DNA of 64,000 nt from contig CAUJCT010000033.1 of assembly GCA_963169345.1 (NCBI GenBank), forward strand, positions 1 to 64,000, read 5' to 3'. Source of the stretch: Bacteroidota bacterium (GTDB lineage Bacteria > Bacteroidota > Bacteroidia > NS11-12g > UBA955). The notes beneath the pieces are model-generated. The model was given only the letters and a program-made list of their open reading frames with translations, was not told the DNA's origin and did no database searches. Below, in pieces: positions 44,101-53,144 of this stretch. How positions within the stretch are numbered: position 1 is the stretch's first letter; every line of letters starts with the position of its first letter. The position numbers and the translations under genes were made by a program.

Positions 44101-44234
44101 CAAGCCGAATTCCTCTGGGTGTTGTAGTTGTTGGTGGAATTATGTTTTCGCTTATTTTAACCTTGTTTGTTATTCCTGCTATTTATATGTTCTTCTCTCG
44201 TGATAAAAAATATTCAACCCATCATGAAAATTAA
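41160..44234 (+). CDS. RND family efflux transporter (AcrB/HAE1 type)
   Basis: 1024 residues, full length. Proton-driven inner-membrane pump exporting hydrophobic compounds. Opening SEFSLKRPVFAIVCSIIILVFGG (first membrane helix), large periplasmic loops after TM1 and TM7, and twelve membrane segments in total. TM4 carries GLVVDDGIVVTENI, with the paired Asp of the proton relay, and GSREIVFAVISTSITLAVVF follows. Substrate cannot be predicted. The outer-membrane channel gene begins inside its 3' end. Confidence 0.95.
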   Translation: MSISEFSLKRPVFAIVCSIIILVFGGVAYKYLSLREYPAIDPPNISIRTNYTGANADIIESQITEPIEKAVNGIQGIRTITSSSNQGSSIVTVEFNLDVDLDAAASDVRDKVAQAQRQLPADIDAPPVVSKADASGDVIIILAVQSRDKSMLELSDFAENVLQEKFQTIPDVAGVNIFGLRRYAMRLDYKPDRMNAYGITLNDIKQALDKENIELPGGKIYGTNTELVVKTQGRLTSEEDFRQLIVREDQNGIVRLADIADVRLGSESEEIGTRLNGINNVACGIAPQPGANFINISNEFYKRLEEIKKQKGFEDIEFTVVLDNTKNVKRALEEVEETLIIALILVVLVVFLFFRNWSIAFRPLIDIPVSLVGAFFIMYVAGFSINVLTLLAIVLATGLVVDDGIVVTENIFRKLEEGMDIKQAAREGSREIVFAVISTSITLAVVFLPIIFIQGFVGSLFREFGIVIAGAVLISAFVSLTLTPVLNVMLNRRNSKPSWFYTKTEPFFEGLENGYRSMLSRFMKLKWTSWGILAVCAVAIVFLFKNIQSELAPMEDKSQFRFNATAPEGTSFDYMDNFTQELGKFFYDSIPERDFVFAATNVSFGNGSTNSAFGRIVLSDPDTRTLTQEQIVNDANAKLMRFNDSRVFLVQEQTISVGFGSRGSLPVQFVLQTQNFDKLKEVMPKFLAEARKDKTFQMVDANLKFNKPELEVSIDRIKAKDLGLSVEDVAVTLQSALSGGRLGYFIMNGKQYQVVGQMVRNDRDDPGDLNEYYVRNNRGEMIQLSNVIKINENSNPPQLYHYNRFKSATISASLAPGMTIGDGVKAMEKIADKVLDGDFQTSLSGPSRDFAESSSNTSFAFVLALVLIYLVLSAQFESFIDPLTIMITVPLALTGALLSLWLTGNTINIFSQIGMIMLVGLVTKNGILIVEFANQKREQGIDKYKAIMDASVQRMRPILMTSLATALGALPIALSLGAAATSRIPLGVVVVGGIMFSLILTLFVIPAIYMFFSRDKKYSTHHEN

Positions 44235-45516
44235 ACTATTGTTGCTTTTTATATTGCCCCTGATGTCTGTGAATAGCCAAACACTTGAGCTGGCACAGGC
44301 AATTCAACTGGCCTTGTCTAATAATCTCGAATTAAAAGTTTCCGAAAATGAGGCACTCATTGCTCATAACAGCAATAACCCGGGTATGGCAGGAATGTTG
44401 CCAAATGTGAGTTTAAATGTATCCGGTACGCCGGCATTGACCAATATCAATCAAAAGTTTACAAATGGTACAACGATTGAAAGAAACAATGTTTTTTCCA
44501 ATTCCGTCAACGCATCACTATTGGTTGCTTATACTCTGTACGATGGAAGTCGTATGTACGCTGCTAAAAACAGATTGGAGTTTCAGGATGAAGCAGCCAG
44601 AAATACTTTTGAAAAAAATGTACAGACAACCATCAGTCAGGTAATTACTGCTTACGGCAATATCATTCGTCAAAAGGAATTGCTGACTGTACTTAATTTT
44701 CTTGAATCACTTTCTTCTAAAAGACTCGAGTTAATTCAGGTCAGACAATCCGCAGGTCTGGCTAACAATGCGGATATTTTTACAGCTAAGCTCGATCTGG
44801 AATCGCGCCGACAGGCTGTCACTTCTCAAAGTGCTTTGCTCAGCAGTGCCTACATCACTTTGAACAGCCTGATTAATTTCAGTCCTGACTCAACTTATCT
44901 TGTTAAGTCAATAGAGTTGACCAAATCGGGTCTGAGTTTAAGTGCGCTGGATTCCATTTTAGCTAAAAATCCTGATTTAATTATTGCCCAGAACCGTTTG
45001 GATATAGCCCGACAAACTCAATCTGAAATTGCAGCAGCTAAAATGCCTTTGGTAAGACTGAATGGTGCGTATAACTATAATCTTTCTCAGAGTCAGGCTG
45101 GATTTTCACTGTACAATCAGGGCATGGGACCACAAATTGGTTTAGGTATTTCAATCCCATTGTTTACCGGAAATGTCAATAAAGTTAATTATGAAAACGC
45201 CAAACTCAATGTGCAGAACAGCGAATTGCAGATGGCAATCATAAGAAGAGATACCCGTTCTCAATTGTACAGAGCATGGAATGATTTTGAATCTGCTCAT
45301 AAACAAATCCAATCCGACAGTTCTTCTTTATCAATTTCAAAAGAATACATTCAGTTGATGGAGAAGCGATTCTCTGAAGGACAAAGTACCATACTTGAAC
45401 TCATAGAGGCTCAAAGTGTTTTTGTAGAAACCAATTACAGATACATTAATAACCAATACATAGAAAAACTTGCTGAGACTCAGTTGTTGTTGTTAACAGG
45501 ACAATTGGTGCAGTAG
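44224..45516 (+). CDS. TolC-family outer-membrane channel
   Basis: 430 residues from the ATG at 44224, which overlaps the pump gene by 11 bases; a longer start inside the pump gene gives a non-signal N-terminus and is rejected. Signal peptide about 1-18 (ending VNS-Q). The two structural repeats (LELAQAIQLALSNNLELKVSENEA and the later LDSILAKNPDLIIAQNRLDIA) and long helices with GLANNADIFTAKLDLESRR are the TolC pattern. It completes the adaptor-pump-channel operon. Confidence 0.92.
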   Translation: MKIKLLLLFILPLMSVNSQTLELAQAIQLALSNNLELKVSENEALIAHNSNNPGMAGMLPNVSLNVSGTPALTNINQKFTNGTTIERNNVFSNSVNASLLVAYTLYDGSRMYAAKNRLEFQDEAARNTFEKNVQTTISQVITAYGNIIRQKELLTVLNFLESLSSKRLELIQVRQSAGLANNADIFTAKLDLESRRQAVTSQSALLSSAYITLNSLINFSPDSTYLVKSIELTKSGLSLSALDSILAKNPDLIIAQNRLDIARQTQSEIAAAKMPLVRLNGAYNYNLSQSQAGFSLYNQGMGPQIGLGISIPLFTGNVNKVNYENAKLNVQNSELQMAIIRRDTRSQLYRAWNDFESAHKQIQSDSSSLSISKEYIQLMEKRFSEGQSTILELIEAQSVFVETNYRYINNQYIEKLAETQLLLLTGQLVQ

Positions 45517-45562
45517 GAGAGTGGCTTAAACTAAAACTTGATAAGTTATCAGGAAGAATTTC

Positions 45563-47965
45563 CTATTTGATTTTTACCAATGTAACACCATCGCCTCCCA
45601 GTTGCTCAGTTTCGTGTTCAAAAGACACGACAAATGGAGTGGATTTTAAATGCTCTATGATGAGTTTTCTTAAGATACCATGACCTCTGCCATGCACAAT
45701 TTTCAATGTAAACATACCTAACAAATGGGCATCGTGCAACCAGTTCTCCAATTGCTGAATGGCTTCTTCTCCTCTTATTCCCCGCAAATCTAATTCTGCT
45801 CTGAAATTACTCTGTTTTTCAAATAATCTGGCGTTGAAAGTAGCCGTTTTTGGTTGGTGTTTTTTATCCGGAACACTCGAGTATAACTCACTTAAGGGAA
45901 GCCACATGGTAACCTGTCCAAATAAAACCTGAGCCTGATCTTTCTTTATTTTCAATATTTCACCACTTACTTTGTGCTGATGGTGCTTCACAGTACTGCC
46001 AACTTTTAATACTTGCTCCTGACGTTTTTCCTTTTCAGGTGCTTTTTCCTGTTTCATAGGAATTTGTTCAGGTTCAACCGACTTTTTGAATTTTTCCAAA
46101 TCCTGTCTTAAAAGTTTGGTCTTGGCTTTTTCTGCTTTGTTCTCCTGAATGCCTTTGATTGTTTGCTCTATCTTCTGATTGGCAGTATCCAATATTCCTG
46201 AAGCTTTCTTTTTAGCTTCATTGATGATCTGATTTTTGTTTTCACTCAGAGATTGTTTGAGCGTTTCATAATCCGCAATCATTTTATCCAGCACCTTTTC
46301 TCTGTCCTCAACTCTTTTTTTCATATCGGTGAGCTCCAGGCGATTCTTCTCATTTTCTGCAAGCAATTCATCTAAATCAATATGCTGTTTCCATTGATTG
46401 ATTTTGCGAACTCTTTGAATGATTTTTTCATCTATCCCAACTTTACTCGCCACTTCTATGGCAAATGATGAACCCGGCTTATCCAGTTCAAGCACAAATT
46501 TGGGTTCCAGTTTCTGCAAATCGTAAAGCATACGGGCATTTCTCACATGATCCGTCTGTCCTGCCCAGGCTTTTAAATTTCCAAAATGCGTTGTCACAAC
46601 TCCTATAGCCTCTTTAGACAACATGTGCTCCAGTATGGATTGAGCAATCGAACTCCCGATGGATGGATCCGTTCCATTGCCAAGCTCATCTATCAGATAC
46701 AGGCAATTTTTATTGGCATGTTCCATGAAAAATTTCATGTTTACCAGGTGACTGCTGTACGAACTCAGATTGTTTTCCAATGATTGATTATCTCCGATAT
46801 CAATAAAAATAGATTGATAAACCGATAATTTACTGTCCGGATCTAAGGGTATCGGCAATCCGCATTGATACATATATTGCAGCAATCCTACAGTTTTTAA
46901 AGCTATACTTTTACCACCCGCATTTGGACCTGAAATAAGGATGAGTCGGTTGCCTTTCTTTAACTGAAGATTGAGCGGAACCAACTCTTTATTGTCTTTA
47001 ATCAAATGCAAATACAACAATGGATGACGTGCCTTTATCAGGTGAGTTTCGTCATGATGCTGTGTGTATTGAGGCTCACAGGCACGTAGCTTGCTTCCAA
47101 ATATTGCTTTCGCACGACATGTATCCAGGAAAACACAAAACTGAGCGTGCTTGAATACAGGTTGTTTGTAAGGTGCTAATTGAGCAGTAACATGTTTGAG
47201 TATCTGTTCAATTTCTTTCTTTCTCTCAAAATACAATTCCTTTAAGGCATTGTTCTCTTCAAAGCACTCTATAGGTTCAATGTAAAGAAACTTACCGCTT
47301 TGACTGTCATCGTGAACAAAACCAGGCATCTTCTTTTTATGCTCTGCAATAATTGGTATAACCAATCGCTCATTTCTGATGGTGATTTCCGTATCACCAG
47401 CCCAACCGTTTTTCTTTGCCTGCTCAAATTTACTTTGTAACAGTTTGCGAACCTCTTTCTCTTTTTTGTCTATTTTTTTGCTGATATCCCATAAGGCCGA
47501 ACTGGCATCGGGTTTTATTTTACCTTCTTTATCCAGTATACCTGAAATTAATTCTGCTGCGGACTTCAGTTCTATTAAATGTGATTGCTGTTCATACAGA
47601 TGAGGAACACTTGTGCCTTTTTTTCTGATGATGTCGATATTGGTTTGATAACACCTCATTGCCAGCATCACCACAAATAATTCATCTTCCTGAAGCCACA
47701 TCCCTTCTTTATCGGATTGATGCAGAAGGTCATTCACAAGTTCGGTATCTTCAGGAAATTCAAAAACAAATGACTCAGATAACAATTGATTGAGCTCAGC
47801 AATTTGCAGCAATGATTGATGAACCTGTTTGTAGTCTCTGAAGAACCGCATGGATTCTATGGATTTTCGACCTGCTTCAGTATGACATTCAGCTGCTATA
47901 AAAGATTTTATCTTGTCGAAACCAAGTTTTTCTTCAATATTGACCGGGTAATTTGAGACGCTCAA
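45563..47965 (-). CDS. mutS2: MutS2 family ATPase/endonuclease
   Basis: 800 residues. It acts on branched DNA or on collided ribosomes, depending on species, not on mismatches. Core and lever helices 1-290, ATPase with Walker A ISGPNAGGKS and Walker B YLIDELGNGTDPS (about 345-480), a long coiled coil about 520-640, a KOW-like strand, and the C-terminal Smr nuclease domain LDLRGIRGEEAIQQL with HGRGHGILR. No clamp/mismatch domain, as expected. The start codon appears to be TTG, 11 bp after the upstream stop; no ATG is placed better. Confidence 0.93.
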   Translation of the reverse strand: MSVSNYPVNIEEKLGFDKIKSFIAAECHTEAGRKSIESMRFFRDYKQVHQSLLQIAELNQLLSESFVFEFPEDTELVNDLLHQSDKEGMWLQEDELFVVMLAMRCYQTNIDIIRKKGTSVPHLYEQQSHLIELKSAAELISGILDKEGKIKPDASSALWDISKKIDKKEKEVRKLLQSKFEQAKKNGWAGDTEITIRNERLVIPIIAEHKKKMPGFVHDDSQSGKFLYIEPIECFEENNALKELYFERKKEIEQILKHVTAQLAPYKQPVFKHAQFCVFLDTCRAKAIFGSKLRACEPQYTQHHDETHLIKARHPLLYLHLIKDNKELVPLNLQLKKGNRLILISGPNAGGKSIALKTVGLLQYMYQCGLPIPLDPDSKLSVYQSIFIDIGDNQSLENNLSSYSSHLVNMKFFMEHANKNCLYLIDELGNGTDPSIGSSIAQSILEHMLSKEAIGVVTTHFGNLKAWAGQTDHVRNARMLYDLQKLEPKFVLELDKPGSSFAIEVASKVGIDEKIIQRVRKINQWKQHIDLDELLAENEKNRLELTDMKKRVEDREKVLDKMIADYETLKQSLSENKNQIINEAKKKASGILDTANQKIEQTIKGIQENKAEKAKTKLLRQDLEKFKKSVEPEQIPMKQEKAPEKEKRQEQVLKVGSTVKHHQHKVSGEILKIKKDQAQVLFGQVTMWLPLSELYSSVPDKKHQPKTATFNARLFEKQSNFRAELDLRGIRGEEAIQQLENWLHDAHLLGMFTLKIVHGRGHGILRKLIIEHLKSTPFVVSFEHETEQLGGDGVTLVKIK

Positions 47966-47976
47966 AATGCTTATAA

Positions 47977-48327
47977 TTAATTATCCTGATTATCTGCCAC
48001 CATCTCGTTCAACCTGTCTATCACTTTTTCGTAAATATCTTCAGCTATATCAGGATGACCGGCGTAGTAATCATGACTCTTGCGAAAAATACTGTCGTGT
48101 ATATGATATTTTTTCATAATGAAAGCCCAGTCTTTTACTTTATCTCTCGGTGGCATATTGCTATTGGCATATACTGCTGCATCGGCAATACGCAAATCAA
48201 CAATGATGTCTACCATTTTGTTTTCATCCAATACCCAATCAGGTTTTGATGAAGTGTTGTCACTTGGAGCACTTCCACAGGATGAACTCATGATAAGACA
48301 CATCAGATAAAATGTTAACTTTCTCAT
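47977..48327 (-). CDS. DUF4296 lipoprotein
   Basis: 116 residues from the ATG at 48327; the upstream frame to 48360 lacks a signal-like N-terminus. Lipobox IMSSSC (Cys17). The mature part, KPDWVLDENKMVDIIVDLRIADAAV with KKYHIHDSIFRKSHDYYAGHPDIAEDIYEKVIDRL, matches DUF4296, a small helical Bacteroidota lipoprotein family of unknown role. It precedes mutS2 by 11 bp. Confidence 0.8.
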   Translation of the reverse strand: MRKLTFYLMCLIMSSSCGSAPSDNTSSKPDWVLDENKMVDIIVDLRIADAAVYANSNMPPRDKVKDWAFIMKKYHIHDSIFRKSHDYYAGHPDIAEDIYEKVIDRLNEMVADNQDN

Positions 48328-48335
48328 TATTTTTG
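48328..48335 (+). promoter_or_regulatory. Candidate -7 box of yggS promoter (TATTTTTG)
   Basis: Exact TAnnTTTG match 8 bases before the yggS ATG. It touches the start codon of the divergent DUF4296 gene, so the two transcripts begin back to back. Confidence 0.5.
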
Positions 48336-48343
48336 CAAATATA

Positions 48344-48994
48344 ATGCTTGCTGAAAACATAACCCGATTAAGACAAGAATTAGGCCACGCTCAATTAGTG
48401 GTTGTCTCTAAATATAGAAGTCTTGATGAAATTCAGGCAGTGTATAATGAAGGCCAGAGAGTATTTGCTGAGAACAGAGTTCAAGCACTTCTCGAAAGAT
48501 GGGAGGCTCTGCCAAAGGATATACAATGGCACCTCATTGGCCACCTGCAAACCAATAAAGTAAAATATATTTTGCCATTTATTCAGTGTATCCAAAGTAT
48601 TGACAGTGTTAAATTACTGGATGAAATTGAAAAGCAAGCTCTAAAGCACAATAGGGTAGTGGAGGGGCTGCTGCAGATTTATATTGCAAATGAAGAAACT
48701 AAATTTGGGTTAGACTTTGATGAATGTCATAGCCTGATAAAAGAGTATGTCAATGGTCGATGGCCTCATGTAAAAATCAATGGATTAATGGGGATGGCAA
48801 CCAATACAGAAAATATTGAACAGATAAGAACAGAGTTCAAATCCTTAAAACATTTATTTGATGAATTGAATGAAAATTACCCGCAATTACAATTGAAAAC
48901 TCTTTCAATGGGTATGAGCAGCGATTATAAAATAGCCATTGAATGTGGCAGCAATTTAGTTAGAATAGGTTCAAAGGTATTTGAATCTAACTAA
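48344..48994 (+). CDS. yggS: YggS family pyridoxal phosphate homeostasis protein
   Basis: 216 residues. PLP-binding alanine-racemase-like barrel without known catalytic turnover, involved in vitamin B6 balance. LVVVSKYRSLDEI holds the PLP lysine (about residue 24); FAENRVQALLERW, WHLIGHLQTNKVKY and the C-terminal LSMGMSSDYKIAIECGSNLVRIGSKVF are the family signatures. Length normal. Converges with the permease gene, 5 bp between stops. Confidence 0.94.
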   Translation: MLAENITRLRQELGHAQLVVVSKYRSLDEIQAVYNEGQRVFAENRVQALLERWEALPKDIQWHLIGHLQTNKVKYILPFIQCIQSIDSVKLLDEIEKQALKHNRVVEGLLQIYIANEETKFGLDFDECHSLIKEYVNGRWPHVKINGLMGMATNTENIEQIRTEFKSLKHLFDELNENYPQLQLKTLSMGMSSDYKIAIECGSNLVRIGSKVFESN

Positions 48995-48999
48995 CAAGA

Positions 49000-50244
49000 C
49001 TATTCATATCTCAAAGCTTCAATCGGATCAAGTTTGGCAGCTTTTGAAGCTGGATAATAACCGGCAACAATACCAACCACAAAGCAAACAACAACCGCAA
49101 GAACTATCCATGCCCAGGGAATGATAAATCCTGAATTCATGAGCAGGGAAATAATATTGCCAAGTATAAGTCCAAGTATAATACCACCAATTCCACCTAA
49201 CTGGCAAATAACAGCAGCTTCAGTTAAAAATTGAGCTTTAATAGTGCCGGGAGTGGCTCCAAGTGCTTTCCTGGTGCCTATTTCCCTGGTTCTTTCTGTA
49301 ACACTAACCAGCATAATATTCATTAAACCAATGGCTGCTCCAATAAGAGTAATAACAGCAACAAAACTTGCAAATATTTTTACCGACTTTAAATTGTCTT
49401 TTAGTTTTTCGGATATCGATGCACTGGCAACCACACTGAAGTTGGAAGGTGCTCCAATTTCAATTCGCCTGATTCCACGCATTAATCCTTCAGCTTCCGA
49501 AATCGCCATATCAAGCTGTTTTATATTGTCTACAGCTACAGCTATCGTAAACGAATTGGTAGAATTTAAATATTGACCCTTGGCTTCAGTATTGGTAATA
49601 AATGCCATACGGTCTTCGCCTCCCATGCCCATGCTACTGCCCTTGCTTTTTAAAACACCTATTATAGTGTATTGCGAATTACCCATACTCAGCACTTCTC
49701 CAGTCGCATCTTCTTTGTCGAAAAGCAAAAGTGCAATATCCCGACCTACTATGATGTTTTTACTGCCGCTGGATGCTTCATTGGGCGTAAAGTTTCTTCC
49801 GTAAGATAATTCAGTACCACTGACTTTGAAATAATGATCATCTATCGAAAGTACTCTGACATTGGGATTGGTTTTCTTTGAACCACTTCTGAGTGTTGAA
49901 TTAAAATTGATAGATGTTGTAAGAGATATTGTGGCAGGGACATTAAATTCTTTTTGAAACTGACGCGCTTCTGCATAGGTAATAGGAGCATACTCAATCC
50001 TTTTTTCACCGTGTCCTCCTCCAAGTCTGATATTGCCATCTCTGTTGCGTATATTAAAGGTGTTACTCCCCATACGCTGAAAAGTTTTTGATAAACCATT
50101 TTCAAATCCATCTACAGCTGTCAGCATGCCAACCAATGCCGAAATACCTATAGCAATAATCAGACAGGTTAATATGGTCCTAAGCAAATTGTCTTTGATG
50201 GAATCTAAGGCGATACGTATGTTCTGAAGCGTATTCAAGTACAA
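49000..50244 (-). CDS. MacB-like ABC transporter permease (FtsX domain)
   Basis: 414 residues. N-terminal membrane helix (about 20-42, [21 protein letters not shown]), large periplasmic MacB_PCD-like domain, then three membrane helices in the C-terminal FtsX domain with the [24 protein letters not shown] coupling helix and the end [20 protein letters not shown]. No MacB ATPase gene is adjacent. The start codon appears to be TTG at 50244; no upstream ATG was found in frame, so the exact N-terminus is uncertain. Substrate unknown. Confidence 0.85.
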   Translation of the reverse strand: MYLNTLQNIRIALDSIKDNLLRTILTCLIIAIGISALVGMLTAVDGFENGLSKTFQRMGSNTFNIRNRDGNIRLGGGHGEKRIEYAPITYAEARQFQKEFNVPATISLTTSINFNSTLRSGSKKTNPNVRVLSIDDHYFKVSGTELSYGRNFTPNEASSGSKNIIVGRDIALLLFDKEDATGEVLSMGNSQYTIIGVLKSKGSSMGMGGEDRMAFITNTEAKGQYLNSTNSFTIAVAVDNIKQLDMAISEAEGLMRGIRRIEIGAPSNFSVVASASISEKLKDNLKSVKIFASFVAVITLIGAAIGLMNIMLVSVTERTREIGTRKALGATPGTIKAQFLTEAAVICQLGGIGGIILGLILGNIISLLMNSGFIIPWAWIVLAVVVCFVVGIVAGYYPASKAAKLDPIEALRYE

Positions 50245-50388
50245 ATGATTTGGCTCGCAATTTAAGTCTTCTCGCGAAATTTAATACTCCGGTTCTACCA
50301 ATAGCAATTTAATATGGACAAATCTGTTTGTATTGAAAGTCCTGCTTAAAATTTTTTTTTTATTTGGTGCAAAGACGATAAAGTTTAT

Positions 50389-50396
50389 TAAATTTG
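50389..50396 (+). promoter_or_regulatory. Candidate -7 box for the 50421 gene (TAAATTTG)
   Basis: Exact TAnnTTTG match 24 bases before the ATG at 50421; it covers a TTG at 50394 and so excludes that start. Confidence 0.5.
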
Positions 50397-50420
50397 CATT
50401 CCTTATTCAAATTACAGCCG

Positions 50421-50954
50421 ATGGATCCGCTATTACATGATGTTCTAGAAATATTGAAATTCGTTATACCGTCTCTTGTTGTTCTTGCGGTTTGTTATGT
50501 AATTATCAATAAGGTAATGGAAGATCATCAGAACAGACTGCAATTGGAATTGAGAAAACAAAATGCCAGTCTGCTTACTCCACTTAAACTTCAGGCTTAT
50601 GAAAGAATGATTCTGTTTCTCGAAAGAATCAGTCCTCAGATGCTGATAAATAATTATAACGATGGCACCAACACTGCAAGAGGATTGAAACACCTGATGG
50701 AGTCTGCAGTTAGCCAGGAGTTCATGCACAACTTGTCTCAACAGATTTACATCAGCAATCAGGCTTGGAACATTATTAAAGTGGTGAAAGAAGAAGTTAT
50801 TCAACTGGTTCACGAAACATACGAGAACCTCGATCCTAATGCCAGTGGTATTGATTTGTCCAAAGCCATTATCGATAAAATGATTACCGAAAATACAATT
50901 CCTACTCATAAGGCAATTGATTTTCTTAAAGCAGAAATCAATCTGTATTTCTAA
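50421..50954 (+). CDS. Conserved unknown Bacteroidota membrane-anchored protein
   Basis: 177 residues. One membrane helix at about 10-30 (FVIPSLVVLAVCYVIINKVM) is followed by a cytosolic helical domain: LKLQAYERMILFLERISPQML, EFMHNLSQQIYISNQAWNIIKVVKEEVIQLV and ASGIDLSKAIIDKMI. I recognise this arrangement as a widely conserved uncharacterised Bacteroidota family (DUF7935-like), but no function is known to me. Monocistronic, followed by a hairpin and T run. Confidence 0.7.
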   Translation: MDPLLHDVLEILKFVIPSLVVLAVCYVIINKVMEDHQNRLQLELRKQNASLLTPLKLQAYERMILFLERISPQMLINNYNDGTNTARGLKHLMESAVSQEFMHNLSQQIYISNQAWNIIKVVKEEVIQLVHETYENLDPNASGIDLSKAIIDKMITENTIPTHKAIDFLKAEINLYF

Positions 50955-51352
50955 AATAATTTAAATTTTCCTTAATTACTGCTGGTCTCATAAATAGTAT
51001 TTAGAGACAAAAGCATTTTTTTTTTTGCAAATGAAATTTGTTTCAAAGGCCATATTTATTGCGGGCAGAACATGAATTATTGAAATGGATTTATATAAAA
51101 AACTAAAAGCAATCACAGTTTTATAAGATTTAATTTTGAGATAAAACACATTTTTTAAAACCGTATTTAATCTTTGTTTTTCATCTTAATATTTTAGTTG
51201 TGGTCGATCAAATTACAGGCATATTAGTCATAAGTATTTTCAAGCGTTTTCTCAAATTGATAAATTTAAATAGATACTAATACTGCTAAATCAAAACTTC
51301 TACTAAAAAACATTTGCTTTTGTTTTCAACATGTCCTTAATATTGCAGTGTA
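50955..51352. other. 398 bp AT-rich spacer before the mutase gene
   Basis: Contains a hairpin-T-run at 50985-51022 and long AT-rich DNA. No B12 riboswitch signature was recognised although the downstream enzyme uses B12. TAATATTG at about 51339 is one base off the -7 consensus. Confidence 0.5.
50985..51022 (+). terminator. Terminator after the 50421-50954 gene
   Basis: GTCTC (50985-50989) pairs with GAGAC (51004-51008); the interior TAAATA/TATTTA pairs further with one bulged A. A short gap and eleven or so T residues follow. Confidence 0.6.
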
Positions 51353-52900
51353 GTGGAAAAGAAGATTATTCAAAACGATAGCGGTATAGAAATACAACAG
51401 CATTACAGTTCCGGTAACGCTGAACAACCAGGAAGCTTTCCTTTTACAAGAGGTATAAGAGAAGACATGTACAGAGGTCGTCTCTGGACCATGAGACAGT
51501 ACGCCGGTTTCTCAACTGCTGAAGAATCTAACAAACGATATCATTATCTTCTGAGTCAAGGTACAATGGGTTTATCTGTTGCCTTCGACTTGCCAACTCA
51601 AATCGGATATGATAGCTCACATGAATTTTCAGAAGGTGAAGTAGGGAAGGTGGGTGTCGCTATCGATTCACTGAAAGATTTCGAAACTTTGTTTGATGGA
51701 ATCAGTCTTGAAAATATTACGACAAGCATGACCATCAATGCTACGGCTTCAACTTTACTCGCCATGTATATTGCTTTGGCTAAAAAGCAGGGAGCCGATC
51801 TCAAGAAAATTTCAGGCACAATTCAAAACGATATCTTAAAAGAGTATGCAGCAAGAGGTACATATATATATCCTCCTCAACCCAGCATGCGACTTATTAC
51901 AGATATTTTCGAATACTGTAGTAAAGAAGTGCCTAAGTGGAATACAATTTCAATTTCTGGTTATCACATCAGAGAAGCAGGAAGTACTGCCGCTCAGGAA
52001 CTGGCTTTTACACTTGCAAATGGAAAAGCGTATGTGAAAGCTGCTCAGGAAAAAGGTTTAGATATTAATGTATTTGCTAAACGTTTGTCTTTTTTCTTTA
52101 ATGCTCACAATGATATTTTTGAAGAAGTTGCTAAGTTCAGAGCAGCAAGAAGAATGTGGGCCAATATTACAAAATCACTTGGTGCAGATGACCCGCAAGC
52201 ACAAATGTTAAGGTTCCATACTCAAACAGGTGGCTCTACTTTAACTGCTCAGCAACCACATAATAATATTATAAGAGTAACTCTTCAGGCACTGTCCGCC
52301 GTAATGGGTGGAACGCAAAGTTTACATACCAATGGTTATGATGAAGCATTAAGTTTACCAACTGAAGAAGCTGCACGCATCGCATTGCGCACACAGCAAA
52401 TCATAGGTTACGAAAGTGGTGTAACAAATACAGTTGATCCTTTGGGTGGTAGTTATTATGTAGAGGCACTGACGGATGAAATGGAAAAACTTGCTCAAAG
52501 TTATATCGATGCAATTGATGCTTTGGGTGGAAGTGTTTCTGCAATCGAACAAGGCTACATGCAAAATGAAATTGCTAAAAGTGCATACGCCTATCAAAAA
52601 GCCATTGAAGATAACAGTAAAGTAATTGTAGGTGTCAATAAGTTTGTTCAGGAAGAAGCATCTGCGCAGTCGGTTTTGAAAATTGATGATAGCATTCGCA
52701 AAGTTCAAATGGATAAAATCAATAAGTTAAAACAGGAAAGAAATTCTGAACTTGTTGAAGCACATTTGAATGCCTTGTCGAATGCAGCGAAAGGCAATGA
52801 TAACTTAATGCCATACATCATTAATTGTATTGAAGCATACGCTACTCTAGGAGAAATTGCAGATGTATTACGAGATGTTTTTGGAGAATACAGAGGTTAA
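51353..52900 (+). CDS. Methylmalonyl-CoA mutase large subunit, catalytic domain only
   Basis: 515 residues, GTG start. TIM-barrel catalytic part of an adenosylcobalamin acyl-CoA mutase without the C-terminal B12-binding domain (no DxHxxG). By spacing along the family, Y50 (RQYAGF), R168 ([14 protein letters not shown]) and H205 (GYHIREAG) equal Tyr89, Arg207 and His244 of the Propionibacterium methylmalonyl-CoA mutase; isobutyryl-CoA mutases have Phe and Gln at the first two. So methylmalonyl-CoA/succinyl-CoA is the likely pair. A separate small B12 subunit must be encoded elsewhere. Monocistronic. Confidence 0.88.
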   Translation: MEKKIIQNDSGIEIQQHYSSGNAEQPGSFPFTRGIREDMYRGRLWTMRQYAGFSTAEESNKRYHYLLSQGTMGLSVAFDLPTQIGYDSSHEFSEGEVGKVGVAIDSLKDFETLFDGISLENITTSMTINATASTLLAMYIALAKKQGADLKKISGTIQNDILKEYAARGTYIYPPQPSMRLITDIFEYCSKEVPKWNTISISGYHIREAGSTAAQELAFTLANGKAYVKAAQEKGLDINVFAKRLSFFFNAHNDIFEEVAKFRAARRMWANITKSLGADDPQAQMLRFHTQTGGSTLTAQQPHNNIIRVTLQALSAVMGGTQSLHTNGYDEALSLPTEEAARIALRTQQIIGYESGVTNTVDPLGGSYYVEALTDEMEKLAQSYIDAIDALGGSVSAIEQGYMQNEIAKSAYAYQKAIEDNSKVIVGVNKFVQEEASAQSVLKIDDSIRKVQMDKINKLKQERNSELVEAHLNALSNAAKGNDNLMPYIINCIEAYATLGEIADVLRDVFGEYRG

Positions 52901-52945
52901 TTTTTGAGAAAATTTTATTTATAAAAAACATAAAATTTTTTTTCG

Positions 52946-52987
52946 TTAAGCCTTTATTTTTTTATTGTTAATTTCAAGTAGGCTTAA
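52946..52987 (+). promoter_or_regulatory. Inverted repeat in front of the dnaA promoter
   Basis: TTAAGCCT (52946-52953) and AGGCTTAA (52980-52987) are perfect 8-base arms, 26 bases apart, ending 6 bases before the -33 element. Candidate operator for dnaA, or an RNA hairpin closing the upstream transcript. Confidence 0.45.
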
Positions 52988-52993
52988 TCGTAT

Positions 52994-53022
52994 TTTGACA
53001 AGACAGAATCGCCTTAATTTTG
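52994..53022 (+). promoter_or_regulatory. dnaA promoter, TTTG-N17-TAATTTTG
   Basis: -33 TTTG at 52994-52997 and -7 TAATTTTG at 53015-53022 with a 17-base spacer, a full Bacteroidota promoter. The leader to the dnaA ATG is about 115 bases and very A/T-rich. Confidence 0.6.
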
Positions 53023-53144
53023 GCTAAAAAAAATTAACAAGCAACACAAAAAAATTTTTTTAATAACTTTTTTTAAACGTAATTTCAGAATTGAATTTAA
53101 AAGTATACACCTTTAAATAAACATTTGAAAATCAAAGCATTATA

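Noticed and set aside
50445..50909. 154-codon frame antisense to the 50421-50954 gene
   Set aside because: The plus-strand frame has a promoter box, membrane helix and family likeness; the antisense frame has none.
50955..51352. Cobalamin riboswitch before the mutase gene
   Set aside because: No B12-box-like conserved core was recognised in this AT-rich stretch.
52901..53144. Replication origin next to dnaA
   Set aside because: AT-rich, but no cluster of TTATCCACA-like boxes was found; dnaN, recF and gyrB are not nearby.
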